Source: Rhizophagus clarus
Lineage: Eukaryota; Glomeromycota; Glomeromycetes; Glomerales; Glomeraceae
Length of the DNA: 64,000 bases
Assembly (NCBI GenBank): GCA_015698045.1
Contig: BLAL01000196.1
Location: 1,178,001 to 1,242,000, forward strand
Direction of reading: 5' to 3'
Shown here: piece by piece, positions 20,501-32,743 of the stretch
Layout of the letters: each line of letters opens with the position of its first letter
Position numbering within the stretch: position 1 is the first letter of the stretch
Translations under genes and position numbers: made by a program
Notes under the pieces: model-generated
Told to the model about the DNA's origin: nothing
Databases searched by the model: none
What the model saw: only the letters and a program-made list of their open reading frames with translations

Positions 20501-21623
20501 GTACCTATAAATACATCTATCCGAGAATGACAAATAGTAATAACTACAAAACTATTACAATTATACAACTTCAAATGTTAAATGTTTTCTTTTAGTTGTT
20601 AAAGTATTTCTATTAGACAACTTTTTATCTGGGACTGTTTTAATAAAAAAAAAAAAATAAATAATATTTGAATTAATGAGTAAAGAAAAATAAAAAGTAA
20701 AAGAGAAAAATATTTTTCGATTTATTATTCACGTACAAACAATAATAAATGATTGGCAATCATATGACATTTGTCCAATCACGATTAAAATTTTTAATTA
20801 AGTAGATTTCACCAGCATAAGTTACATGATAAATGAATTCGTGTTGAATTAGTATGCAATTTGTGTTGATAATTCTGGTAAATTTTATTAATTTTAGCCA
20901 AATTTCGTTATTTGTGTTGAATTTATGTTAAACTTGTGTTGTTTTTAATTTTATTAGAGGATGATATTTAGCATTTGTGATGTACACAAATTTTGAGAAA
21001 ACTTTTCTAATGACCAAAAATTCTCGCTCGAGTGATAATTTATTTTTCTGTGATTTCCAGTGATGATGATATTTTTTGATCGTAAGAAATGTACTAATAA
21101 TAATAGATTGTTTTATTTTAAGTATATATAATGTTTATATATTAAAATAATTAAACATGTATTGGGTGTTAATATCAAATTTTTAATTTCAAATATTTAG
21201 TTATTTTAATTGAAATAAAAAATAAAATCGAATTAGAAATATTGTTCAATTGTTTAAGATGGCACTATACGATCTTCTGCAAACTCACCATCACCACTCA
21301 CAATATAACCAAATCACTCAATAGAATGATCCTGCTAATTGATAAATGGTGACGAAGAAACAATTACTACCATTAATAAATATAAGTAAACAAACAAACT
21401 AATTAAACATCTCTTTTAATCTTTTATTACCTAAGTTGATTTTCTTATCTGACAAGAGTTTAATTCCTTTATTGCAGAAACTCTATTATATTAAATAAAA
21501 TCATCTTATTCACATAAATATCATAAATATAATGTAAAAATATTAAATAAAAATTAACCAAGATGTGATCTTAAGATATTATGTTAAACATGTTTTGTAA
21601 ATCAGAATAGTAAGTATTATTTC

Positions 21624-21663
<40 letters not shown>

Positions 21664-22100
21664 AAAAATATAAAATCAGTAATCCTAATTAAAAGATTTT
21701 TAATAATAAGAATTCAGAAACTACCATTTTGTATTACCTTTTAATTCTACATCACCCATCAAAAAGTGGGATACCTTATTCACATCGCATAGCTTCGTTG
21801 CTATCTGTTATAATGCTTCTTATACCAAACCTTTGCTTTAATTTTTTTATATATTATTTCAATTCCTTATCGTCATCTAAAGTATTATATGTTTTTTTTA
21901 AATGGAACGAAATGGTTAGTATGCATATAATACTTCATAGTAAATAGAGTAGATCTTAAATAAGAATAATAAGAATGAATTGATTTTTAAAGTTTAAACT
22001 CAATTGTATACAAATTTTATTGTAATCAATTTTTTATGAATTTTATTGTAATCAACTTTTTACAAATTTTATTGAAAATTTCATGTGAAATTATTTCTCT
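20500..22100. other. AT-rich intergenic region
   Basis: Contains a poly(A) run of about 31 bases at 21630-21660 and otherwise unassigned sequence. The short open frame at 21729-21947 is not supported by composition or by any motif. Confidence 0.4.
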
Positions 22101-22118
22101 AATTATATGGCTTTTGAA

Positions 22119-25100
22119 TCATTTGTGGCCACCACGATGACCTCCACGACTGCTTTCATGACCGCTTGCATGACCGCTACTTTGGCCACCACCTCAGTCT
22201 ACAGAAGGTTGGACAACGAGATGATCATTCACAATATCACTATCATCAACGATTACATCAAGAATTACTTCCTCTTTCTGTTCTTTAGCTTCATCCTCTT
22301 CTTCTTCATCTTGTTCATGAATTATATTTTCATCCTCCTCTTCTTGTTCCTTATGAACTACATCTTCATCCTCATCCTTCTCTTCATTTCTTTCTTCATC
22401 CTCATTTTTATTTTTCTTGAAATAACCATTTTTCATCTTGGACCTATGATCTCCTTTAATTAATATAAATTAAATATAAATTAGGTTTTTGATTCTTTTT
22501 TTTTTTAAAAAAAAAAAGTTAAAAAGCATATATACTTACGCACATGCTGCACATGTTTTTTTAACAGTTCGTACGCAAACCAATCATTATAACTGAACTG
22601 TACACCCAGGTCTTTAGTCCTCAACTTGAACTAAAAAAAAAGTCATTATTTCGTTATATTTGTAAAAAAAAAATTTATGAATCAAATAAAAATACCTTTT
22701 CAATTATTTTAAACAAGATATTCTTGGGTATATCTTTGTATGCAAAATTGTATTGCAACTGATAACTAGTGCATACATGCATCGTGGCCTAATTTTATTA
22801 ATTATTAGAATATTTTTTTTTTATAAATCAAGTTATTTGTAATATATACATACTACACAAGCCATATATTTTTCATTATTTATATTTAGTGCCATTAGCA
22901 TATCCTGCTTTGACACATATTTTTTCTTTGGTTTTGCAATCAAACTATATGCTGCCTTTTATTCATTTATTTTAAAAAAAATAAGTAACAAATAAATAAC
23001 TTTACAGAAACTTGGGTTCTAAGGTGATATCGATTCGATATCGATTCGAGATATTCACGATATCGTAATTGAAAATCGAATCGATATAGTTAAGTTTGAA
23101 CTTAAATATGCTGATTTGATGTTGATTTGATGTTGATTTGTGACGGCATCAAATCAATATCAAATCGACACACGATTCAATATATTAATGGCATCATAAT
23201 GATATCATTAAAAGTTTAAAAAATATTAGTTTGATCTTAAAACTATATTGTACTAACATCAAATTGACATCTCAAAACTATTGTTTCAAATTTTAAATAC
23301 CTACCCAATGTCAAATCTACATCATATCAACATCAAATTAACACCTCAAGAATAGTGTTCAAATATTAAGGCATTTACTCGACATCAAAACTATATTGTT
23401 CAAACGTTATGATAACATCACAGAAATTTTATTTAAATTTTAAAATACCTGCCCAACATCGTAACGATATCATACTGACATCAAATTAACATCTTAAAAA
23501 TATTGTTCAAATATTAAGACATTTGCTTGACATTAAAACTATATTGTTCAAACATTAAGATAACATCACAGAAATGTTATTTAAATTTTAAAATAGATAC
23601 CCAACGTCATAACTACATCATACCAACGTCAAATCAACACCTCAAGATATCTGCTTGACATCAAAACTATATTATGCAAACATTGAAATGACATCGCAGA
23701 AATGTTATTTAATTTTTAAAATATCTACTCAACGTCATAACTACATCATACCAATATCAAATCAATACCTCAGGAATATTGTTTCAAATATTAAAATATC
23801 TGCTCGACACCAAACCTATATTGTGCGAACATTGAGATAACATCGCAGAAACATTATTTCAAATTTAATATATCTAACCAATGTTGAAACTACATTGTAC
23901 CAATATCGAATTAATATCTCAAAAATATAGTTTTTAAGTATTAAACGTCTGCTCAATATCAAAATTATATTGTGCAAACACTGAGACAACATCGCAAGGA
24001 TATTATTTTCAAATTAAAATATCTATCAAATGTCGAAACTATATTGTACCAATATCTTGTTTTCAATATAAAAATTGTATTGTGTTGACAAATCAATAGT
24101 AATACGGTTTAATTAATACATTTTACTATAGAATAAATGTTATTATGAAGAATAAATATTATAAAGAATAAAATATTATAAAAAATAAAATATTAAGAAG
24201 TACAAAGTATTATGAAGAATAAAATATATGGTAGATGCTAATAAATCGAAAGGACAACTTTAGAAACCATCGATAGTAAACTTCTATAATGTATCTGATA
24301 TTGCAGTAGTATACTGCAAAGAAATTAAGAAAGCCCTACCAAACAGAATATTTGGAAAATGATGTTAATTATCGTCGCAATGTTTTAGCTTGCTAATTAA
24401 TGATCCTGAAATTTTACCTATCACATCAGCTATATTACATCGGCATTAGAAACAATCATTCATTATCTTTCAATGACATACTGTACCCACATTTTTGACT
24501 TCAATGACCGTTTCTCGTCTAATCAACTTCTTACTCAAGTGGAACTAAACATAGTATTATTTTTGCCATTGACATCATAGAAATACCATATACAAAACAA
24601 TATAACAATTAATCATAATACATTAGCGTTTGACATACCTCATTGCCTATCTGAACCAAATATTTTTCTTATTTTATGTGGCATTATCACAATTTCTTTT
24701 TCGCCTTTTTCACAAAGAATTGGTCAGAAATTACATACTAATCACATGTTTTAAAACACTCATCAATGACCATATGCACAAACTTGATTTGACTGTCGAG
24801 ACCTTGCCATGACTGATAATCATATTATATAAAGATCCTTGGTTACTTTAATCTATACTTTCGTATAGAAGGATTTTAGTCAGGCTAGAGTCCATGTGGT
24901 ATCTAAGTTTTCACCGTAGTTATATTTTTTTCAACGTTTCTCTGTATAATAGATAAAGAATTGTTTAATAAAATCAAGTTATGCTTCAAGTCTAGTAGTG
25001 CCTTAGTATAACAAAGTCATGATTAATAATAACAACAGAAAACCTAATTTAATTCACAATAAACATCAGAAGCTACATCCTGTAACAATCTCTGACAAGT

Positions 25101-25305
25101 TTGCAAAAACAAAACGCAAAAAATATGATTACTGTGACTCGAATAAATTAAGACTTATCTGAATATAACAAACCTTTAATTGTATTATTGCCGAAATTTG
25201 TAATAAGCAAAATATATAAAAAAAAAATTCGAATCTAATATAAACAATCACTTACATTCTTCATTGATGAAATGGAGATAGTTTTCTTTTTTGGTTGTAG
25301 CCATG
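22119..25305 (-). pseudogene. Dead multi-exon gene: acidic, Gly/His-tailed protein, split by a satellite
   Basis: Recognisable exons: 25305-25258 (MATTKKENYLHFINEE), an exon ending at 24639 (IKFVHMVIDECFKTCD ... LVQIGNE), 24544-24482 (FHLSKKLIRRETVIEVKNVG), 22955-22854 (AAYSLIAKPKKKYVSKQDML), 22788-22696 (ATMHVCTSYQLQYNFAYKDI), 22630-22540 (FKLRTKDLGVQFSYNDWFAY) and 22453-22119. Phases agree for the last four exons (0, 0, 1). The final exon is a Glu/Asp-rich stretch (EEDENIIHEQDEEEEDEAKE) followed by a GGGQSSGHASGHESSRGGH tail that resembles RGG/GH RNA-binding tails. The 24.6-kb exon holds several stops fitting Gln or Trp, and a TGA in the last exon fits CGA. A satellite at 23.0-24.1 kb sits in the middle. 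Function unknown. Confidence 0.6.
23030..24080. repeat. Degenerate satellite, about 170-bp units, CATCATATCAACATCAAAT type
   Basis: It opens with overlapping palindromes of GATATCGATTCGATATCG (23025-23070). Units then share TCAAAACTATATTGTTCAAACATT, GAGATAACATCGCAGAAATG and CCAACGTCATAACTACATC. About six diverged units are visible. A cognate GATATC-rich array lies at 61.78-62.33 kb. Confidence 0.6.
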
Positions 25306-25750
25306 CACTTCTAAATAACCTAGAAACAAAGTTCTTTTGGACCCTTTCTGCACGTACCACTCGACGTGTCTTAGGACGTGTCAGAGCTTATGTAATTTGT
25401 TTCTTAATTAAATTGCCTCGAGATGGGTAATAAATTCAGACAGAAATGTAAAGACTAGAAAGAATAATGTAAAAACTATACAAATATGAAACAAGTTTCC
25501 TGAAAACAAAAAAGAAATAGTAAATCAAAGAAAACGCATCTTTATGATTGTAAACTACGGAAGAGAAATTTTTATTTTTTGCGAAACTTGTTTATCTATT
25601 ATATGCTACAATAACAGTCTTGATTGGACAATCAGGATGGTGACACATGATGGTTTAATTTCTTCATTACAGATTCGCGGTCATTTTGACAGATATTTAA
25701 ATAAGTAGGTCTCGTCTTCTTATTCTTCCAAATATGGTAAATGTGAAAAG
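25306..25750. other. Sequence between the dead gene start and element A
   Basis: Contains CGTACCACTCGACGTGTCTTAG-like GC-richer sequence near 25350-25385 that may be the former promoter of the minus-strand gene starting at 25305. No gene is supported. Confidence 0.35.
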
Positions 25751-25751
25751 A

Positions 25752-28700
25752 GATCATCAGGAAAAATTTTGGTCTGCAGATCTGCGCAATTCTGCGGAAT
25801 CCAATTCTGCGCAGATCTGAGGACATGCCGATGCGCAGCACTGAAAAATTTCATGGATTTCTGCGCAAATCTGCAAACACTAAAAAATCTGCGAAAATTT
25901 TTACAAATAAAACCTGTGAAATTTTTCAAAAACACTAATGCAAATTTACAATTAGGCAATGTTTTAACTTAACATTAACTAATATCAATTTATTAATAAA
26001 GATATTTACAAATTTAAAAGTACAGTACATATACTAAACTATCCTATTTGCTAACTAAATGCACTAATTAAAAGTCTTCTTTTCTTTTCTTTTCTTTACA
26101 GACGTTCAAATTATGTTGTTGTTAATGGTTTGGATATTGTTCCAGTTGGTTCGATTTCAACAAACAACTTTAACTTCTTCGATCCAACTAAAGAAAAGCG
26201 AAATATTATCGTTTAAATAAAAAAAAATGAAATAATTTCGAAGTTTACCTATCAGAAGGCGTTGAAAAGCCGTGAACCTAAAAAAAAAGAACTGAAACGT
26301 TAGTTTACATTTCATTAACAAAGCAAAAAAATTAATTTTTGAAAGTAAGTATCTTCGAAATCTAGTTTAGGAGGCTCTTCTCTTTGTCATTTTTCCACTT
26401 TCCTTTTACTACCTTTGACTTTAATTCTTCCTCATCTTTTGTTAACATCTGGAAAGTCATGAGCCTACAAAATAAAAAAATAGAAACATTAGTAAACATT
26501 TTGCTAAAATAAGACAAAAAAAAATTTCATTTTTTTTATTACTTTTAAATAACTAGTCTGTCTTAAAAGAGGTTCTGGACCTAAAAAAAATAAAAACAAA
26601 CATGAGTTAACGTTCATTGAAATAAAAATAAAAAAAATATTATTTACCTTCGAAGCTGCAAAACCACAAAAGAATCAACATTTTGGTTAAAAAAGAAAGT
26701 CTGGACAGTATTGTAAGCTTACGAAGAATAGATTCAAAGCGTTAATTAATGTTTAGTTTAACGTTTTGAATAACTTCAAAGTTTTACCTTTGAATCTTAT
26801 CCAGAAACTCATCCAAAAGCCGTAAACCTACAAGAAACAAAATAAATGAAACGTTAGTAAATGTTCATTAAGAAATTTCAAAAAAAATAAAAGGAACTTC
26901 GTAAAATACCTTCAAAGTTTCGTAATGTTCCAGGAAGCCGCAGCCCTATAAAAATAAGCATTAGCAAACCGTCTTATTAAAAAAGAATTTTGAAGTTCTA
27001 TCTTCGAAATTTCTTCTAAGAATCCAACCGCAAACCCACAAAAAGAAAGAATAAGAAAAATAAAGAACGTTAGTAAACGTTCATTGAATAAAAAAAAGCA
27101 AAAAAAAATTAAAAATTCGAAGTTTTACCTTCGAAATTGGTGTCGATAATACTCCTGGTTTCCTAGACTAAAAAAAAATAAAGAACATTAGTAAACGTTC
27201 ATTGAATAAAAGAAAGAAAAAAAATTGAACGTTAACAACGTTCGTTAAACAAAATAATTAAATAAGTTTTTTTTTGAAGGTCATACCCTCAAAATGTCTT
27301 TCATCTATCTAAAAAAGAATAAAACGAACATTAATCAACGTTCATTAAATAAAAATAAAAAAAAAATCGAAGGCTTTAACTTCGAATATAGTCTGTACTT
27401 CGTCTGGACCTAAAAAAAATTGAAAATGAACGTTAGTTAACGTTTGTTGTTAACGTTCATTGAAGTAAAAAAAAATCATTTCAAAGTTTCTTTCCCTTCG
27501 AAATACCCCAGTCCGCTTCGAATTAGAGTTCTGAGTCTAAAAAAATGAAACGAAATATTAGTAACATTTTGTAAGATAAAAATAAAAAAAAAATAATTTA
27601 TTTCGAAGTTTTCTTTACCTTTGAAATAACTCGGTCCACTTCTTCCAGACCTAAAAAAGAAAGAAAATGAATGTTAGTTAACGTTCGTTGAAATAAAAGT
27701 AAAAAAATATTATTTTTTTTTTACTTACAGTAGTCCGCCTATAAAGGACTTCCAGACCTAAAAAATAAAAAAAAATGAACATTAGTAATGTTCGTTTAAA
27801 TAAAAATAAAAAAAAAATAAAAATTTTTGAAGGTATTATACCTTCGAAATATCAGTTCACCTCTAAAGGAGTTCCAGACCTAAAAAATAAAAAAAACAAA
27901 CATTAGTAACATTTGTTTAAATAAAACAAAAAAAAATAATAATTTTCAAAGATATTATACCTTCGAAATACTATAGTCCGCCTCTAAAGAGTTCTGGACC
28001 TAAAAAATATAAAAAAAATGAACATTAGTAATGTTCGTTAAAATTAAAGTAAAAAAAAATTGTTTTTTTTACTTAATGGTCTGCCTTGAAATGAAGTTCC
28101 AGACTTAAAAAAAAAGGAGAAAAGCGAAACATTACTAACGTTTTGCTAAAATACAAAAAAAAAGTTTTTTTTTTACTTAGTAGTTTGCCTCGAAGTGGAG
28201 TTTCAGACATAAAAAAAAGAAGAGAAGCGAAACATTACTAACGTTTTGCTAAAATACAAAAAAAAAATTGTTTTTTTTCTTTACTTAATAGTCCGCCTCG
28301 AAATGGAGTTCTGGACCTTAAAAAAAAGAAGAGAAGCATAACGTTACTAACATTTCGCTAAAATACAAAAAAAAATGTTTTTTTTTACTTAGTGGTCTGC
28401 CCCGAAGTGAAGTTCTAGACCTAAAAAAAAGAAGAGAAGCGAAATATTACTAACGTTTTGCTAAAATACAAAAAAAAAATTGTTTTTTTTTTTTATTTAA
28501 TAGTCCGTCTCGAAATAGAGTTCTGGACCTTAAAAAAAAAGAAGAGAAGCATAACGTTACTAATGTTTCGCTAAAATACAAAAAAAAAATGTTTTTTTTT
28601 TACTTAGTGGTCTGCTCCGAAGTGGAGTTTCAGACCTAAAAAAAAGAAGAGAAGCGAAATATTACTAACGTTTTGCTAAAATACAAAAAAAAATTGTTTT

Positions 28701-30102
28701 TTTTCTTTATTTAATAGTCCGCCTCGAAATAGAGTTCTGGATCTTAAAAAAAAGAAGAAAAATGTAACGTTACTAACGTTTCGCTAAAATACAAAAAAAA
28801 ATGTTTTTTTTTTGCTTAGTGGTCTACCCCGAAGTAGAGTTCTGGACCTAAAAAAAAGAAGAGAAGCGAAATATTACTAACGTTTTGCTAAAATACAAAA
28901 AAAAATTATTTTTATTTTCTTTACTTAATAGTCCGCCTTAAAATGGAGTTCCAGACCTTAAAAAAAAGAAGAAAAGTGAAACGTTTATAATGTTTCGCTA
29001 AAATACAAAAAAAAAAGTTTTTTTTACTTAGTGGTCCGCCTCAAAATGGAGTTTTGGACCTAAAAAAAGAAAGAAAAGTCAATACAAATTAATAAAAAAA
29101 AATATTTTTTTCGAAATTGAGTCCGGAACCAATACCTTCAGTGTTCTGGACCTACAAAAAAAGGAAAATGAGTGTTAGCCAACGCTTGTTAAATAATAAT
29201 AAAAGTTTTTTTCCAAAGATTACACTGGTCAAATAACTTTTGAAACTAGGCGTTCTGGATAAAAATGATGTTTATTAAAAAAAAGTCAATGATAGTGGAG
29301 TCCAGAACTTGTCTTTTGGCGTTCTGGACCTATAAAATTAGAACGAACTTTAATTAAAGTTCGTTAAATAAATAAAAAATATAAAAAATATGATTTAAAT
29401 AAAAAATAATAATAGTTGAACGTTAGTAAGAAACGTTCTCCAAACAAAATATAAAAAAGAATTTCAAAGTTTACCTTTGAAATGGTGTTCAAAGACGCAG
29501 TTCACATATGAAAATGTGAGGTAAAGGTGTTTCTTTAACGAACTTAAGCCTGGGTTTGACAAGTATTTCTTATAAAGAAAAGAAGTCCAGAGCCCTATAA
29601 AAAAAAAATCCTGCATGTTGCAGATTATACACCAGATGTTGGATGAACTTAATTTTTTAAAAAAAATTACTCTTAAGCTTCGAAGTTTAAAAAAAAAAAA
29701 TAATTTTCAATTTTTTTTAATAGCTTTAACAGATTATTTCGTTTAAATTAAAAATTATTTCTTTAAAAAACATTGAAATAAATTATTTTTTTAAAGTGCT
29801 GTAAAAAAAACAAATCAGAAGTGCAAAGCTTTATCAAAATAAAAAAAAAAGTTTATGTAAAGTTTATCAAATAAAAAAAGAAAATGCTGAAGATCCCTAA
29901 AGATTTTTGTGCGAAATGTTTTTAAAATCTGCAATTTTGGAGATTATCACAGAATTTTTATAAAAAAATCTTCAAAAAAATAAAAAGCATAACGTGTGTA
30001 ATATTGCGCAGATTTTTATCAAAAATAATTAAAAAAAAGTAGCAATCTGCAATTTTTGCAGATTGCCGCAGATCTGAACTGATATAACTTTCTCGATGAT
30101 GG
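25752..30102 (-). mobile_element. TIR element A, about 4.35 kb, filled with splice-cassette repeats
   Basis: The left end reads GATCATCAGGAAAAATTTTG then GTCTGCAGATCTGCGCAATT. The right end, inverted, reads CCATCATCGAGAAAGTTATA then TCAGTTCAGATCTGCGGCAA, an imperfect TIR of roughly 45-50 bp rich in CAGATCTGCG. A second copy in opposite orientation is at 51579-54929. The outer roughly 390 bp (25753-26160) matches 54530-54930 inverted at high identity, including AATCGAACCAACTGGAA on the minus strand. The interior is a tandem array and no transposase is visible, so it is non-autonomous. The superfamily is not assigned. Confidence 0.75.
26210..29600 (-). repeat. About 25 tandem exon/intron-like cassettes in element A
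   Basis: On the minus strand each unit has a T-rich tract ending TTTTTAG, an exon-like block starting GTCCAGAAC or GTCTAGAAC and ending TTCGAAG or ACTAA, and a GTAAA-type donor. An intron-like spacer follows with a duplicated motif, AACGTTAACTAACGTTCG in the less uniform units and AACGTTAGTAATATTTCGC in the homogenised ones. The stretch at about 28050-29060 is nearly uniform, about ten units of roughly 107 bp. Block lengths vary and are not consistently multiples of three. Whether any are spliced cannot be told from sequence. Confidence 0.7.
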
Positions 30103-30440
30103 GTTTTATTTTACTTTAGAATTAGAAAGTTCAAATCATACGTTTTTATTAAAAAAACTAATTGTAATTAAGTATCGTCTCAAATATCATTAAAACATCA
30201 CTTCGATATCATCATAATATTGATCAACCATATTTTTCTTTTTGTACTGCGAATATTGCAAAAATGAAAAAAAAAATTATAATTGTTATTTATACTAACT
30301 GAATTGTTAGTAATAATTATATTGATACTATCAGTAGATAAAAAAAAATAACGTTTTGTTTAAAAATATAAAACACATAGTAACTATGATATTGAATAAA
30401 TACTACCACGAACAAAATTGTACAAAATAAACAAAAATTA
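30103..30440. other. AT-rich spacer between element A and the CACTA-like remnant
   Basis: Nothing is recognised apart from A/T runs. Confidence 0.4.
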
Positions 30441-32101
30441 ATTATATTACTTTAAAATAATAATTATTTTTGATCCAACTCTTATTTGTACTATTGTAAT
30501 GATCTTGACATCCCAGATTGCAATTATAAATAAAATGTACTTTATTTACACTATCAATTGCACTGATCAGAAAAATGCTCCTCCATCTTTGACTTTCTAT
30601 GATTTGAAGGTAGTAGAGAGAGCATTCCAATACTGGATGTTCCTGATTATTATTTTCAAACCAATCTATGACTATGAAGGCATAATACTTCTCATTATTA
30701 CCTTTATATTGAAGATTCCTCTGATGATAGCGTAAGATTTGTTAAAATCTTCATCATTAATCATAATAAAATCATTAAGGTGTAAGGTTACTTTTGCAAA
30801 GGTACCATTTTCCTCTTCAATTGTATATGATGCAAATTCACACCAGCTTATTGAATTACCGTATATGAGTGCAGCACCGCCTAATCTCATATCTTTGTAT
30901 GATTTTGACAATTCGCTTTTGAAATTTAATATATTTTGGAGAAGATTATCCTGATTTTTCTTGAACATTCCTCTTTTTAAAGATATATTGGAAATATCTT
31001 CTACTGGTGATGTAACTAAATTTTTTAAAAAAGTTAATACTACTATAAATGCATATAAGAAATTGAAATAAAATTCCTTTAAAACATCACCATCATCATC
31101 ATTAGAAATTTGCTCTTCATTTGAGAATTTGTCTTCGGTAAGATATCAGTCTGATAATAAATAACCTAAACTTGTAAAACTGGCACAAGGTATTGTAAAT
31201 CTTGGATCAATTCCACCATCAGATAAATACCGAATTACAAAGAGAGTATTATATCATTTTATTAAGTCCAAATCTATATCTTTATGATTTGTACTTGGCA
31301 CAATTCCTTTGAAAATGCGGTGAATCATTTCCTTAATTCTGACTTGAGTATTATTAAGAGTTCCAAAGGTTTGAGCATGCATTGAAAGATGCATATTTAT
31401 ATGTAAATTTGGCAGATTAATAAAATCTGCAAAAACCTGTTAAAAAAAATATTGTTAGGATATTTAAGGATATTACTTTTCCAAAATAGTATTATATATC
31501 TTTGGAAGTATTATTAACTCATCTTGAAGACATTTTTGCAGGCTTTGATAGCTTCCTGTTGGGAATTCACTACTGAAAACAGCTTTTATTGTCTTAGCAA
31601 CATGTATCCAGCATGAAATAACACTTTTTGGTACAAGATCAATTCAGGCCGCCCCAGTATTTTTTTTAATTGTTGCTGCTTCGCTTTCTTTTAAACTTGA
31701 TGGCTTTAAAAAGATTTAGTAAACCAGCAAATTAATAAAGATATCATAATTGTTATACTTCTGCGCGAATTAAATTTTAGAATGATGAAAATTTCAACAG
31801 TTAAGCTGAATCCAAATTAACATAACCATCCAAAATCCACTATCTAAAGCGTCCAGGTAGATACAAAATAAAAAAGATAAAAAAATATTAGTAAAGTTCA
31901 CTAGAGTTCCTAAAAAGCCCATCCTCGTACCTGTTCCTCTAAGTACTGGAAAAGAAATAAAATAAAATAAAATAAACTAATAAATTTTGTTTATAAAAAC
32001 CAAAAAAAAAGATAATAAAATTTTGGTTATAAAAACTGATAAAAAAATTTAAAAAACTGAAAAATAAAATAAAAAAAAAAAATTTTAGTAACGATTGGGA
32101 T

Positions 32102-32743
32102 TAAAGTTACCTGCCGAAACTAAAGAGTTTTGACATGTCAAAATTGTCGAAATTATTTCGTCACGTGATATATATAATATATACATATCAAACAGCAATC
32201 ACTATTGTCAATTTAACAAAAAAACCGTTTTGCAACGGTTTTTCAAGTATTTAATAAAAAACGTTGTGAAACGTTTTTTATTTTTTTAACTTAAAAAAAA
32301 ACCATTTCACAATGGTATTTAATAAAAATGTTGCAAAACGTTTTTTATTTTTGAATTTTTAAGCGAAAAAAACCATTTCGCAACAGTTTTTCAAGCTTTT
32401 TTAACTTAAAAAAAAACCATTTCGCAACAGTTTTTTAAGCATTTAATAAAAAACGTTGCGAAACATTTTTTATTTTTTAACTTAAACAAAAAAAACTGTT
32501 GCATAATGGTTTTTTAATTATTTAATAAAAAACGTTGCGAAATGTTTCTTATTTTTGAATTTTTATTATAATGAATGAAACTCGTTGTGAAACATTGTGA
32601 TTTTAGTTTCAGCAGTTTTGACATGTCGAAACTAGTTTCAACAATTTTGACGTGTCAAAACTATTTCAGCATTTCGGCATTTTGACATATTTTAGGTTTC
32701 GACATTTCGATATTGGCCAATTGAGTTTTGGCAGGCAACTTTA
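32102..32743. mobile_element. hAT-like MITE, 642 bp, nested in the CACTA-like remnant
   Basis: It starts TAAAGTTACCTGCCGAAACT and ends AGTTTTGGCAGGCAACTTTA. The 8-bp duplication ATTGGGAT is exact at 32094-32101 and 32744-32751. TIR and subterminal GTTTTGACATGTC motifs match the larger element at 1227-2940, so both belong to one family. The interior differs: it is an array of hairpin-forming AAAACGTTGCGAAACGTTTT units. Confidence 0.88.
32205..32600. repeat. Tandem hairpin array, AAACGTTGCGAAACGTTT type
   Basis: About nine units of 40-50 bp. Each contains a near-palindrome such as AACGTTGTGAAACGTT or AACCATTTCGCAACAGTTT, separated by TATTTAATAA or TTTTTAACTTAAA. The same hairpin unit appears in a structurally different MITE at 39.18-39.37 kb. 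Confidence 0.75.

Noticed and set aside
22107-22463. Hydrophobic plus-strand frame resembling a membrane protein
   Set aside because: Antisense of the Glu/Asp-rich last exon; Glu codons read backwards give Phe/Leu.
25720-25972. Frames in CAGATCTGCG-rich sequence at the end of element A
   Set aside because: Both strands open over terminal-repeat sequence; no conservation with the copy in element B.
28050-29060. CRISPR-like array
   Set aside because: Units are about 107 bp with no unique spacers of uniform length, in a eukaryotic context with no cas genes.
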